Positions 17,774-26,676 of a DNA stretch of 64,000 nucleotides are shown here, piece after piece. The DNA is from Thalassolituus marinus. GTDB taxonomy: Bacteria; Pseudomonadota; Gammaproteobacteria; Pseudomonadales; Oceanobacteraceae. The stretch spans positions 3,132-67,131 of the forward strand of contig NZ_JAEDAH010000096.1 in the NCBI RefSeq assembly GCF_020320395.1, written 5' to 3'. Position numbers and translations under genes: made by a program. The notes under the pieces are model-generated. The model did no database searches and was not told the origin of the DNA. It worked only from the letters and a program-made list of their open reading frames with translations. Position 1 is the stretch's first letter. Every line of letters starts with the position of its first letter.

Positions 17774-19447
17774 ATGTCCCTCAGTCGACGGAGTTTTCTG
17801 CGCCGCAGCTGCCAGGCCAGTGCCGCCTTAGCCAGCGTGGCGGCAACGACGCCAGTTATGGCTGCTGATCGTCAGAATGTGGCGTTACCGCGCAGTCGTC
17901 GCTACCCGTTTCAGCATGGTGTCGCTTCCGGTGACCCGTTAACCGATGCGGTGATTCTGTGGACCCGGATTACCCCGCCGGCAGGCCAGTCATTTCTCAG
18001 TTTGCCCTACCGCTGGCGCATCGCGCTGGACCCTCAGCTGCAACAGGTGGTGAGTGAAGGCGAGGGTTATACCGATTCCTCGCGCGACTTTACCGTCAAG
18101 GTGGATGTGCAGGGGTTGTCGCCGGCGACCAGCTATTACTACGTGTTTGAAGCACTGGACCAGGTATCGGATGTCGGCCGCAGCCGTACTCTGCCACAAG
18201 GGCATGTGGAGCATCTGCGCATGGCTTTCACCAGTTGCTCTAACTATGCCCGCGGCTGCTTTAACGTTTACCGCGAGCTGGCGAATCGCAGCGACCTGGA
18301 TGTGGTGCTGCATCTGGGCGATTACATCTACGAGTACGGCAACATCGAACAGAGTCTGGTCAGCGGGCGTGTGCACGAGCCGGCCCATGAGACCCTGACC
18401 CTGGCGGATTACCGCCGTCGTCATGCGCAGTACAAAACCGATAACGATTTGCAGGCGGTGCATCGTCAGCACGCATTTATGGTGATCTGGGACGATCACG
18501 AAGTGGCCAATAACGCCTGGCCCGGTGGTGCCGACAATCACACGGAAGGCGAAGAAGGCGAATGGTCGGTGCGCCTCAGCGGTGCTGTGCAGGCGTATAT
18601 GGAATGGATGCCGATTCGCGAACAGCAAGGTGGTATTTACCGTAATTTCCGTTTTGGTGATCTGCTCGATCTGAATCTTCTCGATACCCGTCTGGCTGGC
18701 CGTGATGCACAGGCAAACAGCGATGCAGAACGCAACCGCGAAGATCGCACGCTGCTCGGCTTCGAACAGGAAAACTGGTTGGCGGATTCACTGGCGGCAG
18801 CCCAGCAGGAAGGCGTGTGCTGGAAGCTGATGGGGCAGCAGGTGATGGTCGGCCAGCTGGGTACCAACGATACCCCGTTCAATTACGATCAGTGGGATGG
18901 CTATCCGGCAGCGCGCAGGCGACTTTTCGACAGCGTGCGTAACGCTGCAGTGGATAACTTTGTGGTACTCACCGGTGATATTCACTCCAGCTGGGCGATG
19001 ACCCTGCACGACGATCCGTTTGCCGAACAGCCACAGCCGGCGCTGGGGGTTGAGCTGGTAACGCCGGCGGTGACTTCTTCGGGTATTGAGAACCGCACCC
19101 AGGCCGGACTGGCGGCCGCCACGCTGGAATCCCTGCTGCCGCACCTGAACTTTGTTGATTTCCACTACCGTGGCTATGTGCTGCTGGATATTAATCATCA
19201 GCGTCTGCAGGCCGAGTGGTGGGTGGTGGATAACATTCTGTCGCACCGTTACGTCAGCGAGCCGTTACGTGCCCTGCAGATTCCGGCAGGGCAGAGTACG
19301 CTGGTGGCTGCGCCGGGGATTTCGCCAACGCGTCAGGCCGCTGCCCCGGCACCGGATTTCACCCCGTCGCTGGCCTGGCTGCGGCACTGGCATCCGGGGG
19401 ATTATCTGCAGCCGATGGATGGCATGCTGGCTGCGCGCGGACGCTGA
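17774..19447 (+). CDS. phoD: Secreted alkaline phosphatase D (PhoD family), Tat substrate
   Basis: The ATG at 17774 (GGAAG ribosome site) gives 557 residues with a twin-arginine signal (SRRSFLRRS) followed by a hydrophobic, Ala-rich segment and a VMA-type cleavage region near residue 30. PhoD metallophosphatase motifs are present in order: FTSCSNY, HLGDYIYEYG, IWDDHEVANN and TGDIHSSW, with an N-terminal Fibronectin-like PhoD_N domain (HGVASGDPLTDAVILWTRI). The enzyme hydrolyses phosphomono- and diesters in the periplasm with Fe/Ca, often under phosphate limitation. No clear Pho box was recognised in the short upstream region. Confidence 0.93.
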   Translation: MSLSRRSFLRRSCQASAALASVAATTPVMAADRQNVALPRSRRYPFQHGVASGDPLTDAVILWTRITPPAGQSFLSLPYRWRIALDPQLQQVVSEGEGYTDSSRDFTVKVDVQGLSPATSYYYVFEALDQVSDVGRSRTLPQGHVEHLRMAFTSCSNYARGCFNVYRELANRSDLDVVLHLGDYIYEYGNIEQSLVSGRVHEPAHETLTLADYRRRHAQYKTDNDLQAVHRQHAFMVIWDDHEVANNAWPGGADNHTEGEEGEWSVRLSGAVQAYMEWMPIREQQGGIYRNFRFGDLLDLNLLDTRLAGRDAQANSDAERNREDRTLLGFEQENWLADSLAAAQQEGVCWKLMGQQVMVGQLGTNDTPFNYDQWDGYPAARRRLFDSVRNAAVDNFVVLTGDIHSSWAMTLHDDPFAEQPQPALGVELVTPAVTSSGIENRTQAGLAAATLESLLPHLNFVDFHYRGYVLLDINHQRLQAEWWVVDNILSHRYVSEPLRALQIPAGQSTLVAAPGISPTRQAAAPAPDFTPSLAWLRHWHPGDYLQPMDGMLAARGR

Positions 19448-19594
19448 CGGCGACTGTCCGCTTTGTCATTTTCTGCATAATTATCAACGACATGGCCTGC
19501 AACCATGATGCGCGTCATCAGCCTGTTGCTGCTCTGCAGTTAATCTTTAAGGGTAGGTTTTCCGCGGTGGAATGCCCGTTATCTGTGGACGGTT

Positions 19595-20836
19595 ATGCAC
19601 GATCTTTCGATTCTTGCCATTATCTGGGTCAGCGTCTTTGTCGCGTCATATTTTGCTCATAAAACCCGGCTGACGCCGGTGCTCTGGTATCTGTTCTGCG
19701 GTGCTGTGCTGGTTAACCTCGGCATTCTGCCAGAGGAGATGCCGGTGTTTATCACCGATTTCGCCGAGCTGGGTATCATCGTCATTATGTTTGCGCTGGG
19801 CTTCGAAGAAGAAACCGGCAATTTCCTGCGCAGTATCAAACGCAGCTGGGGCATTGCCCTGTTCGGCGCCATAGCCCCTTTTCTGGTCGCTTACTCGCTG
19901 GCCATGGTGTACTGGGATAACCATAACCTGGCGCTGATGTGCGGTCTGGCCATGACTGCTACGGCGGTGTCGCTGACCATGGTTTCGCTGAAGAGTGAGG
20001 GGTTGAGTAATCGCCCGGCGGCGACCGGCATTATGACCTCGGCGGTGCTTGATGATATCGGCTCGCTGGCGCTGGTGGCGATTATGGTGCCGCTGGCCAC
20101 CGGCAGTGCCAGCGTCAGTGTCGATGGCATTCTGCTGATTCTTGGCAAGGCAGTAGCCTTCTTCGTCATCGTTACCGCTATTGGTGGCTGGCTGTTTCCG
20201 GCCAAGGCCGGTTTCCTTAAAAATATTCCGGTGATCGGTAACTTCGGTCTGCGCGACGTGCTGTCGATGGGTCGCGGTGAATACACCATTCTGGCGCTGC
20301 TACTGATCGCGGTAACGGTCGGTCTGCTGGCCCATGAATTCGGCTTTCACCCGGCGGTGGGGGCTTACATGGCGGGCCTGATTATTTCCCGTGAGTACTT
20401 CGATTTTCATCAGGAATCGGAAGTCGACTTTCACAAACACGCACGTGAGATTATTGATAACGTCGCCTTCTCCTGGATTGGTCCGGTGTTTTTCGTATCC
20501 CTCGGTACCGAGCTTATTTTCCACGGCGAGATTCTGGTCTCGGTGATGGAAGAGGCCATCATTCTGTTTATCGCTTTATTTGTCGGTCAGGTGCTGTCGG
20601 CAGCACTGGCAGCGAAATACACCGGCGGTTTTGACTGGCCGGAAAGCTGGATGATCGGTTTCGGTATGCTGGGGCGGGCTGAGCTGGCGTTTGTGGTGAT
20701 GGATATCGCTTATGTGCAGCATCAGATTATGTCGATTGAAGCCTTCTACACCCTGATGCTGGCGTGCTTCATGCTCAACTGTTCTGTGCCGCTGACCATT
20801 CGCTGGTGGAAGTCGAAATACGCCACCTCCGGCTGA
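19595..20836 (+). CDS. CPA2-family cation:proton antiporter
   Basis: The 413-residue membrane protein has the Na+/H+ exchanger (PF00999) fold with 12-13 helices. The segment AVLDDIGSLALVAIM carries the paired Asp residues of the ion-binding helix of CPA2 antiporters. The first helix starts directly at the N-terminus (LSILAIIWVSVFVASYFAHK). No C-terminal RCK/TrkA-N domain is present, unlike full KefB/KefC, so it is an ungated or partner-dependent exchanger. The ion (Na+ or K+) is not predictable. The ribosome site is weak. It converges on the GlxA-type regulator with no gap. Confidence 0.88.
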   Translation: MHDLSILAIIWVSVFVASYFAHKTRLTPVLWYLFCGAVLVNLGILPEEMPVFITDFAELGIIVIMFALGFEEETGNFLRSIKRSWGIALFGAIAPFLVAYSLAMVYWDNHNLALMCGLAMTATAVSLTMVSLKSEGLSNRPAATGIMTSAVLDDIGSLALVAIMVPLATGSASVSVDGILLILGKAVAFFVIVTAIGGWLFPAKAGFLKNIPVIGNFGLRDVLSMGRGEYTILALLLIAVTVGLLAHEFGFHPAVGAYMAGLIISREYFDFHQESEVDFHKHAREIIDNVAFSWIGPVFFVSLGTELIFHGEILVSVMEEAIILFIALFVGQVLSAALAAKYTGGFDWPESWMIGFGMLGRAELAFVVMDIAYVQHQIMSIEAFYTLMLACFMLNCSVPLTIRWWKSKYATSG

Positions 20837-21805
20837 TTAACCGGCGCTGCTGACTTTCGCCCGGTATGCCAGCGGCGTCAGGCCACTGCTGCGGCGGAAC
20901 AGGCGACGGAAGAAACGCACGTCGTCATAGCCGCACTGGCGGGCAATCGAATCGACCTGTTGCTGGCTGGTGGTCAGCAGGTGCTTTGCCTGCTCCATCC
21001 GTAACGACTGCACATACTCGCGCGGGGGCAACTTTACCGCCGCGCTGAAACGCCGTTTAAACTGACGCTCGCTGAGATGCACCTGAGCGGCCAGATCGGC
21101 CACCACGAAAGGCTCGCAGGCATGCCGGTCGAGCCAGTCCTGCACCTGATGAATCAGGTGATCCTGATGCTGACGAGCAGGAATAAAACCGCGATAGCGG
21201 CGCTGATCATCCCGGTCACGATCAATCAGTACCAGTTGCGCTGTGTGACGGGCGATAGCATCGCCAAAGTAATGCTGCACCAGACTGAGCGTGACATCCT
21301 GCCAGGCACTACCTCCGCCGCCGCACCAGATGCTGTTATTCCGAATCAGCATGGCATCCGTATGCCAGTGCACGGCTGGAAAATGCTCTGCCAGCCAGTC
21401 GCTCAGGGACCAGTGGCTGGTGGCATTCAGGCCATTGAGTAAGCCACTCTCCGCCAGCGCCCAGGCACCGCTGCAGATGCTCACCAGATGACAGCCCTGT
21501 TCGGCCAGCTGGCGGATACGTTGCAATGAGGCTGTGGATAATGGCGTCGGGTTGCGACGCGGGTCGCCCAGCGCGGCAATGATCAGTATGTCAGGGCTGT
21601 CGCTGTCGCAGAACGGTCGGGTGCCCTGCAGTGTTAAGCCGCCCTGCGTTGCCAGTGCAGCGTCAGCGACCACTTCAAACTGCCAGTCCCGTCGCCCTGT
21701 CAGGCGCTGGGCCAGTGTCAGGATTTCCAGCGGACCAATCACCGATGTCATCGGACTGTGTTCAGCAGCAAGTATCAGGCAGCGCGGCATAAGTGACCTA
21801 TTCAT
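20837..21805 (-). CDS. GlxA family AraC-type transcriptional regulator
   Basis: The 322-residue protein joins an N-terminal DJ-1/PfpI-like domain (conserved VSICSGAWALAESGLLNG around 110-127, with the nucleophile-elbow Cys) to a C-terminal AraC double HTH of about 100 residues (FVVADLAAQVHLSERQFKRR and the second helix pair QQVDSIARQCGYDDVRFFRR). GlxA-type regulators respond to small metabolites such as choline, carnitine or arginine derivatives. It is divergent from the SnoaL-like gene at 21.9 kb, which could be a target. Confidence 0.9.
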   Translation of the reverse strand: MNRSLMPRCLILAAEHSPMTSVIGPLEILTLAQRLTGRRDWQFEVVADAALATQGGLTLQGTRPFCDSDSPDILIIAALGDPRRNPTPLSTASLQRIRQLAEQGCHLVSICSGAWALAESGLLNGLNATSHWSLSDWLAEHFPAVHWHTDAMLIRNNSIWCGGGGSAWQDVTLSLVQHYFGDAIARHTAQLVLIDRDRDDQRRYRGFIPARQHQDHLIHQVQDWLDRHACEPFVVADLAAQVHLSERQFKRRFSAAVKLPPREYVQSLRMEQAKHLLTTSQQQVDSIARQCGYDDVRFFRRLFRRSSGLTPLAYRAKVSSAG

Positions 21806-21894
21806 AAACTATGTTGGTCTTATGTGTCATCTTATGGTTTGCAGGCAATGGCGTAAACTGGTTGTACCTTCACTACTAACAGCAGGAGCCGGTC

Positions 21895-22362
21895 ATGGCG
21901 TCACACCAGCAATTAATCGAAACCTTCTATCAGGCCTTTGCCCGACTGGATTACGCCACCATGGCCAGCTGTTATCACCCGCAGGCGAGCTTCTCTGATC
22001 CGGCTTTTACGCTGCAGGGGGCTGACATCGGTGTGATGTGGCAGATGCTGTGCCAGCGTGCGCAGAACTTTCAGCTGAGTTTCAGCGTAACGCAACAGGG
22101 GGATCAGGTGAGTGCGCACTGGGAACCCTTGTATCTGTTCAGCCAGACCGGACGGCAGGTGCACAACATTATTGATGCGGAATTTGAGTTTCGCGATGGG
22201 CTGATTTATCGCCACCGTGATCATTTCAGTTTCTGGCGCTGGAGCCGGCAGGCTCTGGGTCTGCCAGGCTTACTGCTGGGTTGGACGCCGTGGCTGCAGA
22301 AAAAGGTGCAGCAGCAGGCCGCTGCGGGCCTGCGTGCGTTTGCGGCAAAGGCTCAGGACTGA
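21895..22362 (+). CDS. SnoaL/NTF2-like protein
   Basis: The 155-residue protein starts with the SnoaL/NTF2 pattern (LIETFYQAFARLDYATMASCYHPQASFSDP), and later strands (WEPLYLFSQTGRQVHNIIDAE, GLIYRHRDHFSFWRW) complete a cone-shaped NTF2 fold. The conserved aromatic and His residues line a putative ligand pocket. Members include polyketide cyclases, dehydratases and uncharacterised stress proteins, so no activity can be named. It has an AGGAG ribosome site, is divergent from the GlxA-type regulator, and overlaps the tail of the convergent alpha/beta hydrolase by 10 bp. Confidence 0.8.
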   Translation: MASHQQLIETFYQAFARLDYATMASCYHPQASFSDPAFTLQGADIGVMWQMLCQRAQNFQLSFSVTQQGDQVSAHWEPLYLFSQTGRQVHNIIDAEFEFRDGLIYRHRDHFSFWRWSRQALGLPGLLLGWTPWLQKKVQQQAAAGLRAFAAKAQD

Positions 22363-23249
22363 AGAAAACGACGACAGTCGGCAGCAGAGGCCTGTGGCAG
22401 TTCTTCCATCGGCATATGGCCGCAGTCGTCGTACATAATGACCTCGGCGTGTGGAATACGGCGGCCAAAACGTTTGGCGTGATCCGGTGGAATCCAGCCG
22501 TCCTGCGCGCCCCACATAACCAGTACCGGCTGACGTATTTCGCTCAGGAAGCTGTTATCAAAGCCGGCACGGTTGCGGATAAAACGCAGCACCGCAGAGC
22601 CGGCTGCACGGTTACCCGGACGCAGCATCAGTTCGTAATAGCGGTTCAGCACTTCTTTGCTCAGGCGTTCCGGACGGGCGTAGGTCGAGCGGATACTGCT
22701 GTACATAACCCGGCGCGGCAGATAGGAATGCGACATCATCCAGCCAGCCATAGGCAGGCCCATACCGATCAGACCAGCTGGCGGTACAAAGAAAAAACCG
22801 GCACTGTCGATCAGCACCAGCTTGCGCACTTTCTGCGGGAAGCGCGCGGCAAATTCCCAGGTCATCCAGCCGCCCAGTGAATTACCGGCCATGTAGCATT
22901 CGCGAATGTGCAGGGCATCGGTGAAATCGTTGAGAAAGTCGCTGTAAATAAAACGGAACATGCCCTTCGGGTGAGCACCGGTCAGGCCGAAGTTGGGCAT
23001 GTCGATGCTGATAACGCGGTAGTCGTCGCGCAGGATTTCGCTCCAGTCGTTCCACGTATGTAATGACGAAAAAATGCCGTGCAGCAGAATCAGCACGGGT
23101 TTATCGCTACCGCCGGTATCGCGGTAATGCACCTGCATACCCTGCAGATCGAGGTAGCGGGATTCAGCGGTTTCCAGTCGCGGGCGCAGTTCTTCCAGAG
23201 GAATGGCGCCGACTTCTGCGGTCATGCTCTGCCATAACGTGTTCAGCAT
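22353..23249 (-). CDS. Alpha/beta-fold hydrolase
   Basis: The 298-residue alpha/beta hydrolase has the oxyanion HGIF (57-60), the nucleophile elbow AGNSLGG with Ser124, the acid in MWGAQDGWIPPDHA and the His in DCGHMP. The cap region between core strands is moderate in size. It resembles the esterase/haloalkane-dehalogenase/2-hydroxymuconate hydrolase group, but the N in GNSLGG and the HGIF loop point to an esterase or C-C hydrolase-like fold. No signal peptide is present. It ends inside the convergent SnoaL-like gene. Confidence 0.9.
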   Translation of the reverse strand: MLNTLWQSMTAEVGAIPLEELRPRLETAESRYLDLQGMQVHYRDTGGSDKPVLILLHGIFSSLHTWNDWSEILRDDYRVISIDMPNFGLTGAHPKGMFRFIYSDFLNDFTDALHIRECYMAGNSLGGWMTWEFAARFPQKVRKLVLIDSAGFFFVPPAGLIGMGLPMAGWMMSHSYLPRRVMYSSIRSTYARPERLSKEVLNRYYELMLRPGNRAAGSAVLRFIRNRAGFDNSFLSEIRQPVLVMWGAQDGWIPPDHAKRFGRRIPHAEVIMYDDCGHMPMEELPQASAADCRRFLQS

Positions 23250-23419
23250 AATAGTTTCCGTGATGAGTATCTGTGCCCATTGTGTGGCGATAACGCGGCG
23301 CTGGTAAGGTAGCTTTCAGCCAAAAAATGCCCGGGTTATGGCGTTGTTCACAGGTTTGTATGCGGTCGCAGTGGCATAACGTGGTTTAATCGCGCTGTGT
23401 TTACCTGCGAACGTTGGCT

Positions 23420-23863
23420 ATGCCTGAGTGGTTAGCAGCGGCGGAATTACCGTGGCTGTATTCAGTAATGGGATTGTTTCTGGTTGCCCTGCTGGCGGCC
23501 AGTCTGTTGCCTCTGGGCTCTGAATGGTTGTTGCTGTGGCTGCTGCATGACGGCGGAGATCCGGCGCTGCTGTGGCTGGTGGCCAGTGCCGGTAATATCG
23601 CCGGCAGCCTGATTAATTATGCGTTGGGTTACTGGCTGGGCGAGCGTCTGGCACAGCGTCAGCAGGGTACTGGCTGGCAGCGTGCACAAGCATTTTTCCA
23701 GCGCTACGGTGTGTGGAGTCTGCTGCTGGCCTGGGTGCCGGTGATTGGTGATCCGCTGACTCTGCTGGCCGGTATTATGCGTGTGCGCCTGGCGCTGTTT
23801 ATTGTTCTGGTCGCGGTGGGAAAATGTGCCCGCTACGGCGTTCTGGTGTTGCCCTGGTTATGA
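23420..23863 (+). CDS. YqaA-type DedA/VTT-like membrane protein
   Basis: The 147-residue inner-membrane protein (ATG at 23420) has the YqaA/SNARE-associated pattern: SLLPLGSEWLLLWLL, GNIAGSLINYALGYWLGE (the G-x-x-x-G-rich re-entrant part) and a C-terminal FFQRYGVWSLLLAWVPVIGDPL. Related DedA/VTT proteins move or scramble lipids and depend on the proton motive force. The role of YqaA is not established. Its TGA overlaps the ATG of the pseudouridine synthase gene (ATGA), so the two are translationally coupled. Confidence 0.85.
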   Translation: MPEWLAAAELPWLYSVMGLFLVALLAASLLPLGSEWLLLWLLHDGGDPALLWLVASAGNIAGSLINYALGYWLGERLAQRQQGTGWQRAQAFFQRYGVWSLLLAWVPVIGDPLTLLAGIMRVRLALFIVLVAVGKCARYGVLVLPWL

Positions 23864-24822
23864 CTGACGAACGAATGAAAACCGGTTACCTATTGCAATG
23901 GACGCAATACCAGCCAACGACGCTGCTGGCATCCGTACTGGAAAACTATCACCACTGGTCAGAGGACGACGTTCATCAGGCGTTAACTGCAGGGCTTATC
24001 TCGGTGAACGGCGTTCTGGTTCAGTCCGATGGCGATTTGTCGCCCTCGGATCAGGTCGAACTGAGATTAACTCAGCACAGTGAACTGGTGGTAGATACGC
24101 AGTGGAAACTGATGTGGCAAAGCCCGGAGCTGACGGTGGTGCACAAACCCGCTGGTCTGCCGGTATCACGCACCACCCGCAATCTGTTCGATACCCTGAT
24201 CAGTCAGGTTCGTCGTGCCACCGAGCACAAACATGCGCATCTGCTGCATCGTCTCGACGCAGAAACATCTGGCCTGATTATTCTCGCCAACTATGACCAT
24301 GCTGACCGTAAATGGAAAAAACGCATTGACCGGTTAATCGAGCGTAAAATTTATCACGCACTGGTGTGGGGTGCGCCCGACTGGCAGGAAACCCTGTGCG
24401 AGTGTTATCTGGCAGAAAAAAAAGACAGTCCCATCCGCACGCAGATGCACGTGGTCGCCGAAGATGAAAGCGATACCGTTAAAGCGCCGAAACTGGCTCG
24501 CACCCGTTTTACCTGTGAAAAAACCGCGGACGGTTTTTCACTGATTTCCTGTGAATTATTATCCGGCCGTAAACACCAGATTCGTGCGCAGCTGGCGCAT
24601 CTGGGTTTGCCGATTATCGGCGATAAAATTTACAGCCAGCAGGGCCGTTTTTATCTGCAGCGATTAGAAGCACCGTTAACGCCGGAGGACTATGCCGTGC
24701 TGGGTGCAGAGCATCATCTGCTGCATGCATTTCAGTTAAATCTGAATACCGGCAAAGAGCAGGTGGTGTTGCAGGATGATTTATTTCCAGCGGCCTGGCA
24801 GCCGTATCTGCAGCAGTTATAA
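23860..24822 (+). CDS. RluA-family pseudouridine synthase
   Basis: The 320-residue protein has an N-terminal S4-like segment (DVHQALTAGLISVNGVLVQSDGDL) and the RluA catalytic motif HRLDAETSGL with Asp133, followed by the family element LSGRKHQIRAQLAHLGLPI. The target uridine (rRNA or tRNA) cannot be assigned; it looks like the TruC/RluA-like branch rather than RluC or RluD. The start is set by the ATGA overlap with the YqaA gene, and the next ATG (23875) is also possible. Confidence 0.88.
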   Translation: MTDERMKTGYLLQWTQYQPTTLLASVLENYHHWSEDDVHQALTAGLISVNGVLVQSDGDLSPSDQVELRLTQHSELVVDTQWKLMWQSPELTVVHKPAGLPVSRTTRNLFDTLISQVRRATEHKHAHLLHRLDAETSGLIILANYDHADRKWKKRIDRLIERKIYHALVWGAPDWQETLCECYLAEKKDSPIRTQMHVVAEDESDTVKAPKLARTRFTCEKTADGFSLISCELLSGRKHQIRAQLAHLGLPIIGDKIYSQQGRFYLQRLEAPLTPEDYAVLGAEHHLLHAFQLNLNTGKEQVVLQDDLFPAAWQPYLQQL

Positions 24823-24848
24823 AAAGTGCCCCGGTACTGCACCGGGGC
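24821..24848 (-). terminator. Terminator of puuE
   Basis: GCCCCGGT (24828-24835) pairs with ACCGGGGC (24841-24848), and on the minus strand ACTTTTT follows. It lies just beyond the puuE stop. Confidence 0.75.
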
Positions 24849-24854
24849 CTGAGA

Positions 24855-25754
24855 TCATGCCGGGTGGTTAGCCTGCCAGTGGCGGGCAATATCGGCGCGG
24901 CGGCAGACCCACACCTGTTCGTGTTGCTGAATATAATCAAGGAAGCGCATCAGTGAGGCAGCCCGACCAGGGCGGCCAACCAGGCGGCAGTGCAGGCCGA
25001 TGCTCAGCATTTTCGGACTGTCGGCACCTTCGGCATACAGCACGTCGAAACTGTCTTTCAGATAGCTGAAAAACTGATCGCCGCTGTTAAACCCCTGATT
25101 GGTGGCAAAGCGCATATCGTTGCTGTCGAGGGTGTAAGGCACGATCAGGTGCGCCTTACCACCTTCCTCAACCCAGTAAGGCAGGTCGTCGGCATAGGCG
25201 TCGGCATCGTACAGCAGGTCGGCTTCTTCACACACCAGGCGGCGGGTGTTCGGGCTCATGCGGCCGGTGTACCAGCCTTCCGGGTAGCTGCCGGTCAGTT
25301 CTTTATGGATGGCCAGTGCTTCGCGGATGTGTTCGCGTTCAATTTCTTCCGGCACATACTGGTAGTCAATCCACTTCAGGCCGTGAGAGGCAATTTCCCA
25401 GTCGGCTGCAAGCATGGCGGCAACGACATCCGGGTTACGTTGCATGGCCGTGGCAACGCCAAACACGGTGACCGGCATATTACGCTGGGTGAACATGCGG
25501 TGCAGTCGCCAGAAGCCGGCACGGGCGCCGTATTCGTATATGGATTCCATATTCATATGGCGCACGCCTTCCAGCGCCTGCGCACCGACAATCTCGGATA
25601 AGAAGGCTTCTGAGGCTTTATCGCCATGCAGAACGCAGTTCTCACCGCCTTCCTCGTAGTTAATAACGAACTGTACGGCGATACGGGCATTGCCCGGCCA
25701 ATTGACGACCGGTGGATTCTGGCCGTAGCCGATCATGTCTCTGGGATAGGTCAT
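24855..25754 (-). CDS. puuE: Allantoinase PuuE (polysaccharide-deacetylase fold)
   Basis: From the ATG at 25754 the product is 299 residues and matches PuuE, the metal-independent allantoinase of the carbohydrate esterase 4 fold (about 300 aa). Characteristic stretches are PRDMIGYGQNPPVVNWPG at the start, NYEEGGENCVLHGDKASEAF, EIASHGLKWIDYQ and the C-terminal LHCRLVGRPGR. It would convert allantoin to allantoate. Other purine-catabolism genes (uricase, allantoicase) are not in the window, so an isolated role or a related amide hydrolase activity is possible. A GGAAC ribosome site precedes the chosen start; the longer frame is not supported. Confidence 0.9.
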   Translation of the reverse strand: MTYPRDMIGYGQNPPVVNWPGNARIAVQFVINYEEGGENCVLHGDKASEAFLSEIVGAQALEGVRHMNMESIYEYGARAGFWRLHRMFTQRNMPVTVFGVATAMQRNPDVVAAMLAADWEIASHGLKWIDYQYVPEEIEREHIREALAIHKELTGSYPEGWYTGRMSPNTRRLVCEEADLLYDADAYADDLPYWVEEGGKAHLIVPYTLDSNDMRFATNQGFNSGDQFFSYLKDSFDVLYAEGADSPKMLSIGLHCRLVGRPGRAASLMRFLDYIQQHEQVWVCRRADIARHWQANHPA

Positions 25755-25930
25755 GGGAGTTCCTGTGGAAAAAACACACAAAGCTGACTGCTTGGTCAGG
25801 TAGTTTAGCGCTAACTGCGACAAGCTGGGAGTAGCACAGAGAAATGTTCTGAACGTCAGCTGCAATTGCAGTATTTCCGTCATATGCCTGTGTCAGGCTG
25901 GGGCTTTTATGCAATCGCAAAGGAATGACC

Positions 25931-26608
25931 ATGCTTAAGCCTCGCTTCGACCATAGCCAGCAGCCCGAACTGCGTTTTGTTGGTGCCATCAGCTATTTCA
26001 CCGATCAGCAGCGCATTCACCTGGCGCTGGACGGCATTGCCAGTGATCGTGCTGCCGATAACCTCAGCGGTACCCTGAGTATTGAACTGTGGGCGCTGGA
26101 TACCTCCTATCATGGTGGCCTGTTTCAGGGCGAATGCCTGGCTGCCACACAGATCGGTGAGTTGTGGGGTAACCACTGGCTGGCAGATTGCGACTACGAC
26201 CTGATTTATCAGGCACCAGCGGGCAATGCCCGTCACCTGTGTCTGATGTTACGCGAATGGAATGGCGTTGCCTTTGAAACCCGTGATTACCGCAACTTCA
26301 GCCACGGCCTGAACACGGCAGAACCGCGATTGAAGGTGGTTCAGGCGGTAGCGGGTGCAGATATTATTCAGTTGGAAACAACGAAAAAAAGCAAACCGAC
26401 GGCGGCGTCCAAAGCCACAGCGAACAACACAAAATTGTGTGTGAATACGGCATCTGAAAAAGAGTTGGGCGCGATTAAAGGTTTGTCGAAAAAAGTCGCC
26501 AGAGCGATTGTTGAAGCCCGTCCGTTCAGTTCCATGGAAGAGCTGCAGAAAGTTAAGGGGCTGGGCAGAAAAACTCTGGAAAAACTGCGCGATAGCCTGC
26601 ACGTATAA
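25931..26608 (+). CDS. Helix-hairpin-helix (ComEA-like) domain protein
   Basis: The 225-residue protein is chosen from the ATG at 25931, which has AAAGGA six bases upstream (an ATG at 25925 lies inside that site). The last 55 residues form a tandem HhH motif of ComEA/PolX type (VNTASEKELGAIKGLSKKVA and FSSMEELQKVKGLGRKTLEK), expected to bind DNA non-specifically. The first 140 residues are a beta-rich domain of unknown family (ISYFTDQQRIHLALDGIASD, LWALDTSYHGGLFQGE), joined by a Lys/Thr/Ala-rich linker. No signal peptide is present, so it is not a classic periplasmic ComEA. The function is open. Confidence 0.75.
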   Translation: MLKPRFDHSQQPELRFVGAISYFTDQQRIHLALDGIASDRAADNLSGTLSIELWALDTSYHGGLFQGECLAATQIGELWGNHWLADCDYDLIYQAPAGNARHLCLMLREWNGVAFETRDYRNFSHGLNTAEPRLKVVQAVAGADIIQLETTKKSKPTAASKATANNTKLCVNTASEKELGAIKGLSKKVARAIVEARPFSSMEELQKVKGLGRKTLEKLRDSLHV

Positions 26609-26617
26609 GATGGGGAA

Positions 26618-26668
26618 CTTCCCTTTCACATTTTCCCGACAACAAACATCCGGGCAGTGAAAGGGAAG
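26618..26668. terminator. Long hairpin between convergent genes
   Basis: CTTCCCTTTCAC (26618-26629) and GTGAAAGGGAAG (26657-26668) form a perfect 12-bp stem, with an inner CCCG/CGGG pair. It separates the HhH gene from the convergent lipase gene and is a likely bidirectional terminator, though neither side has a long T-tract. Confidence 0.6.
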
Positions 26669-26676
26669 GTTGCTGT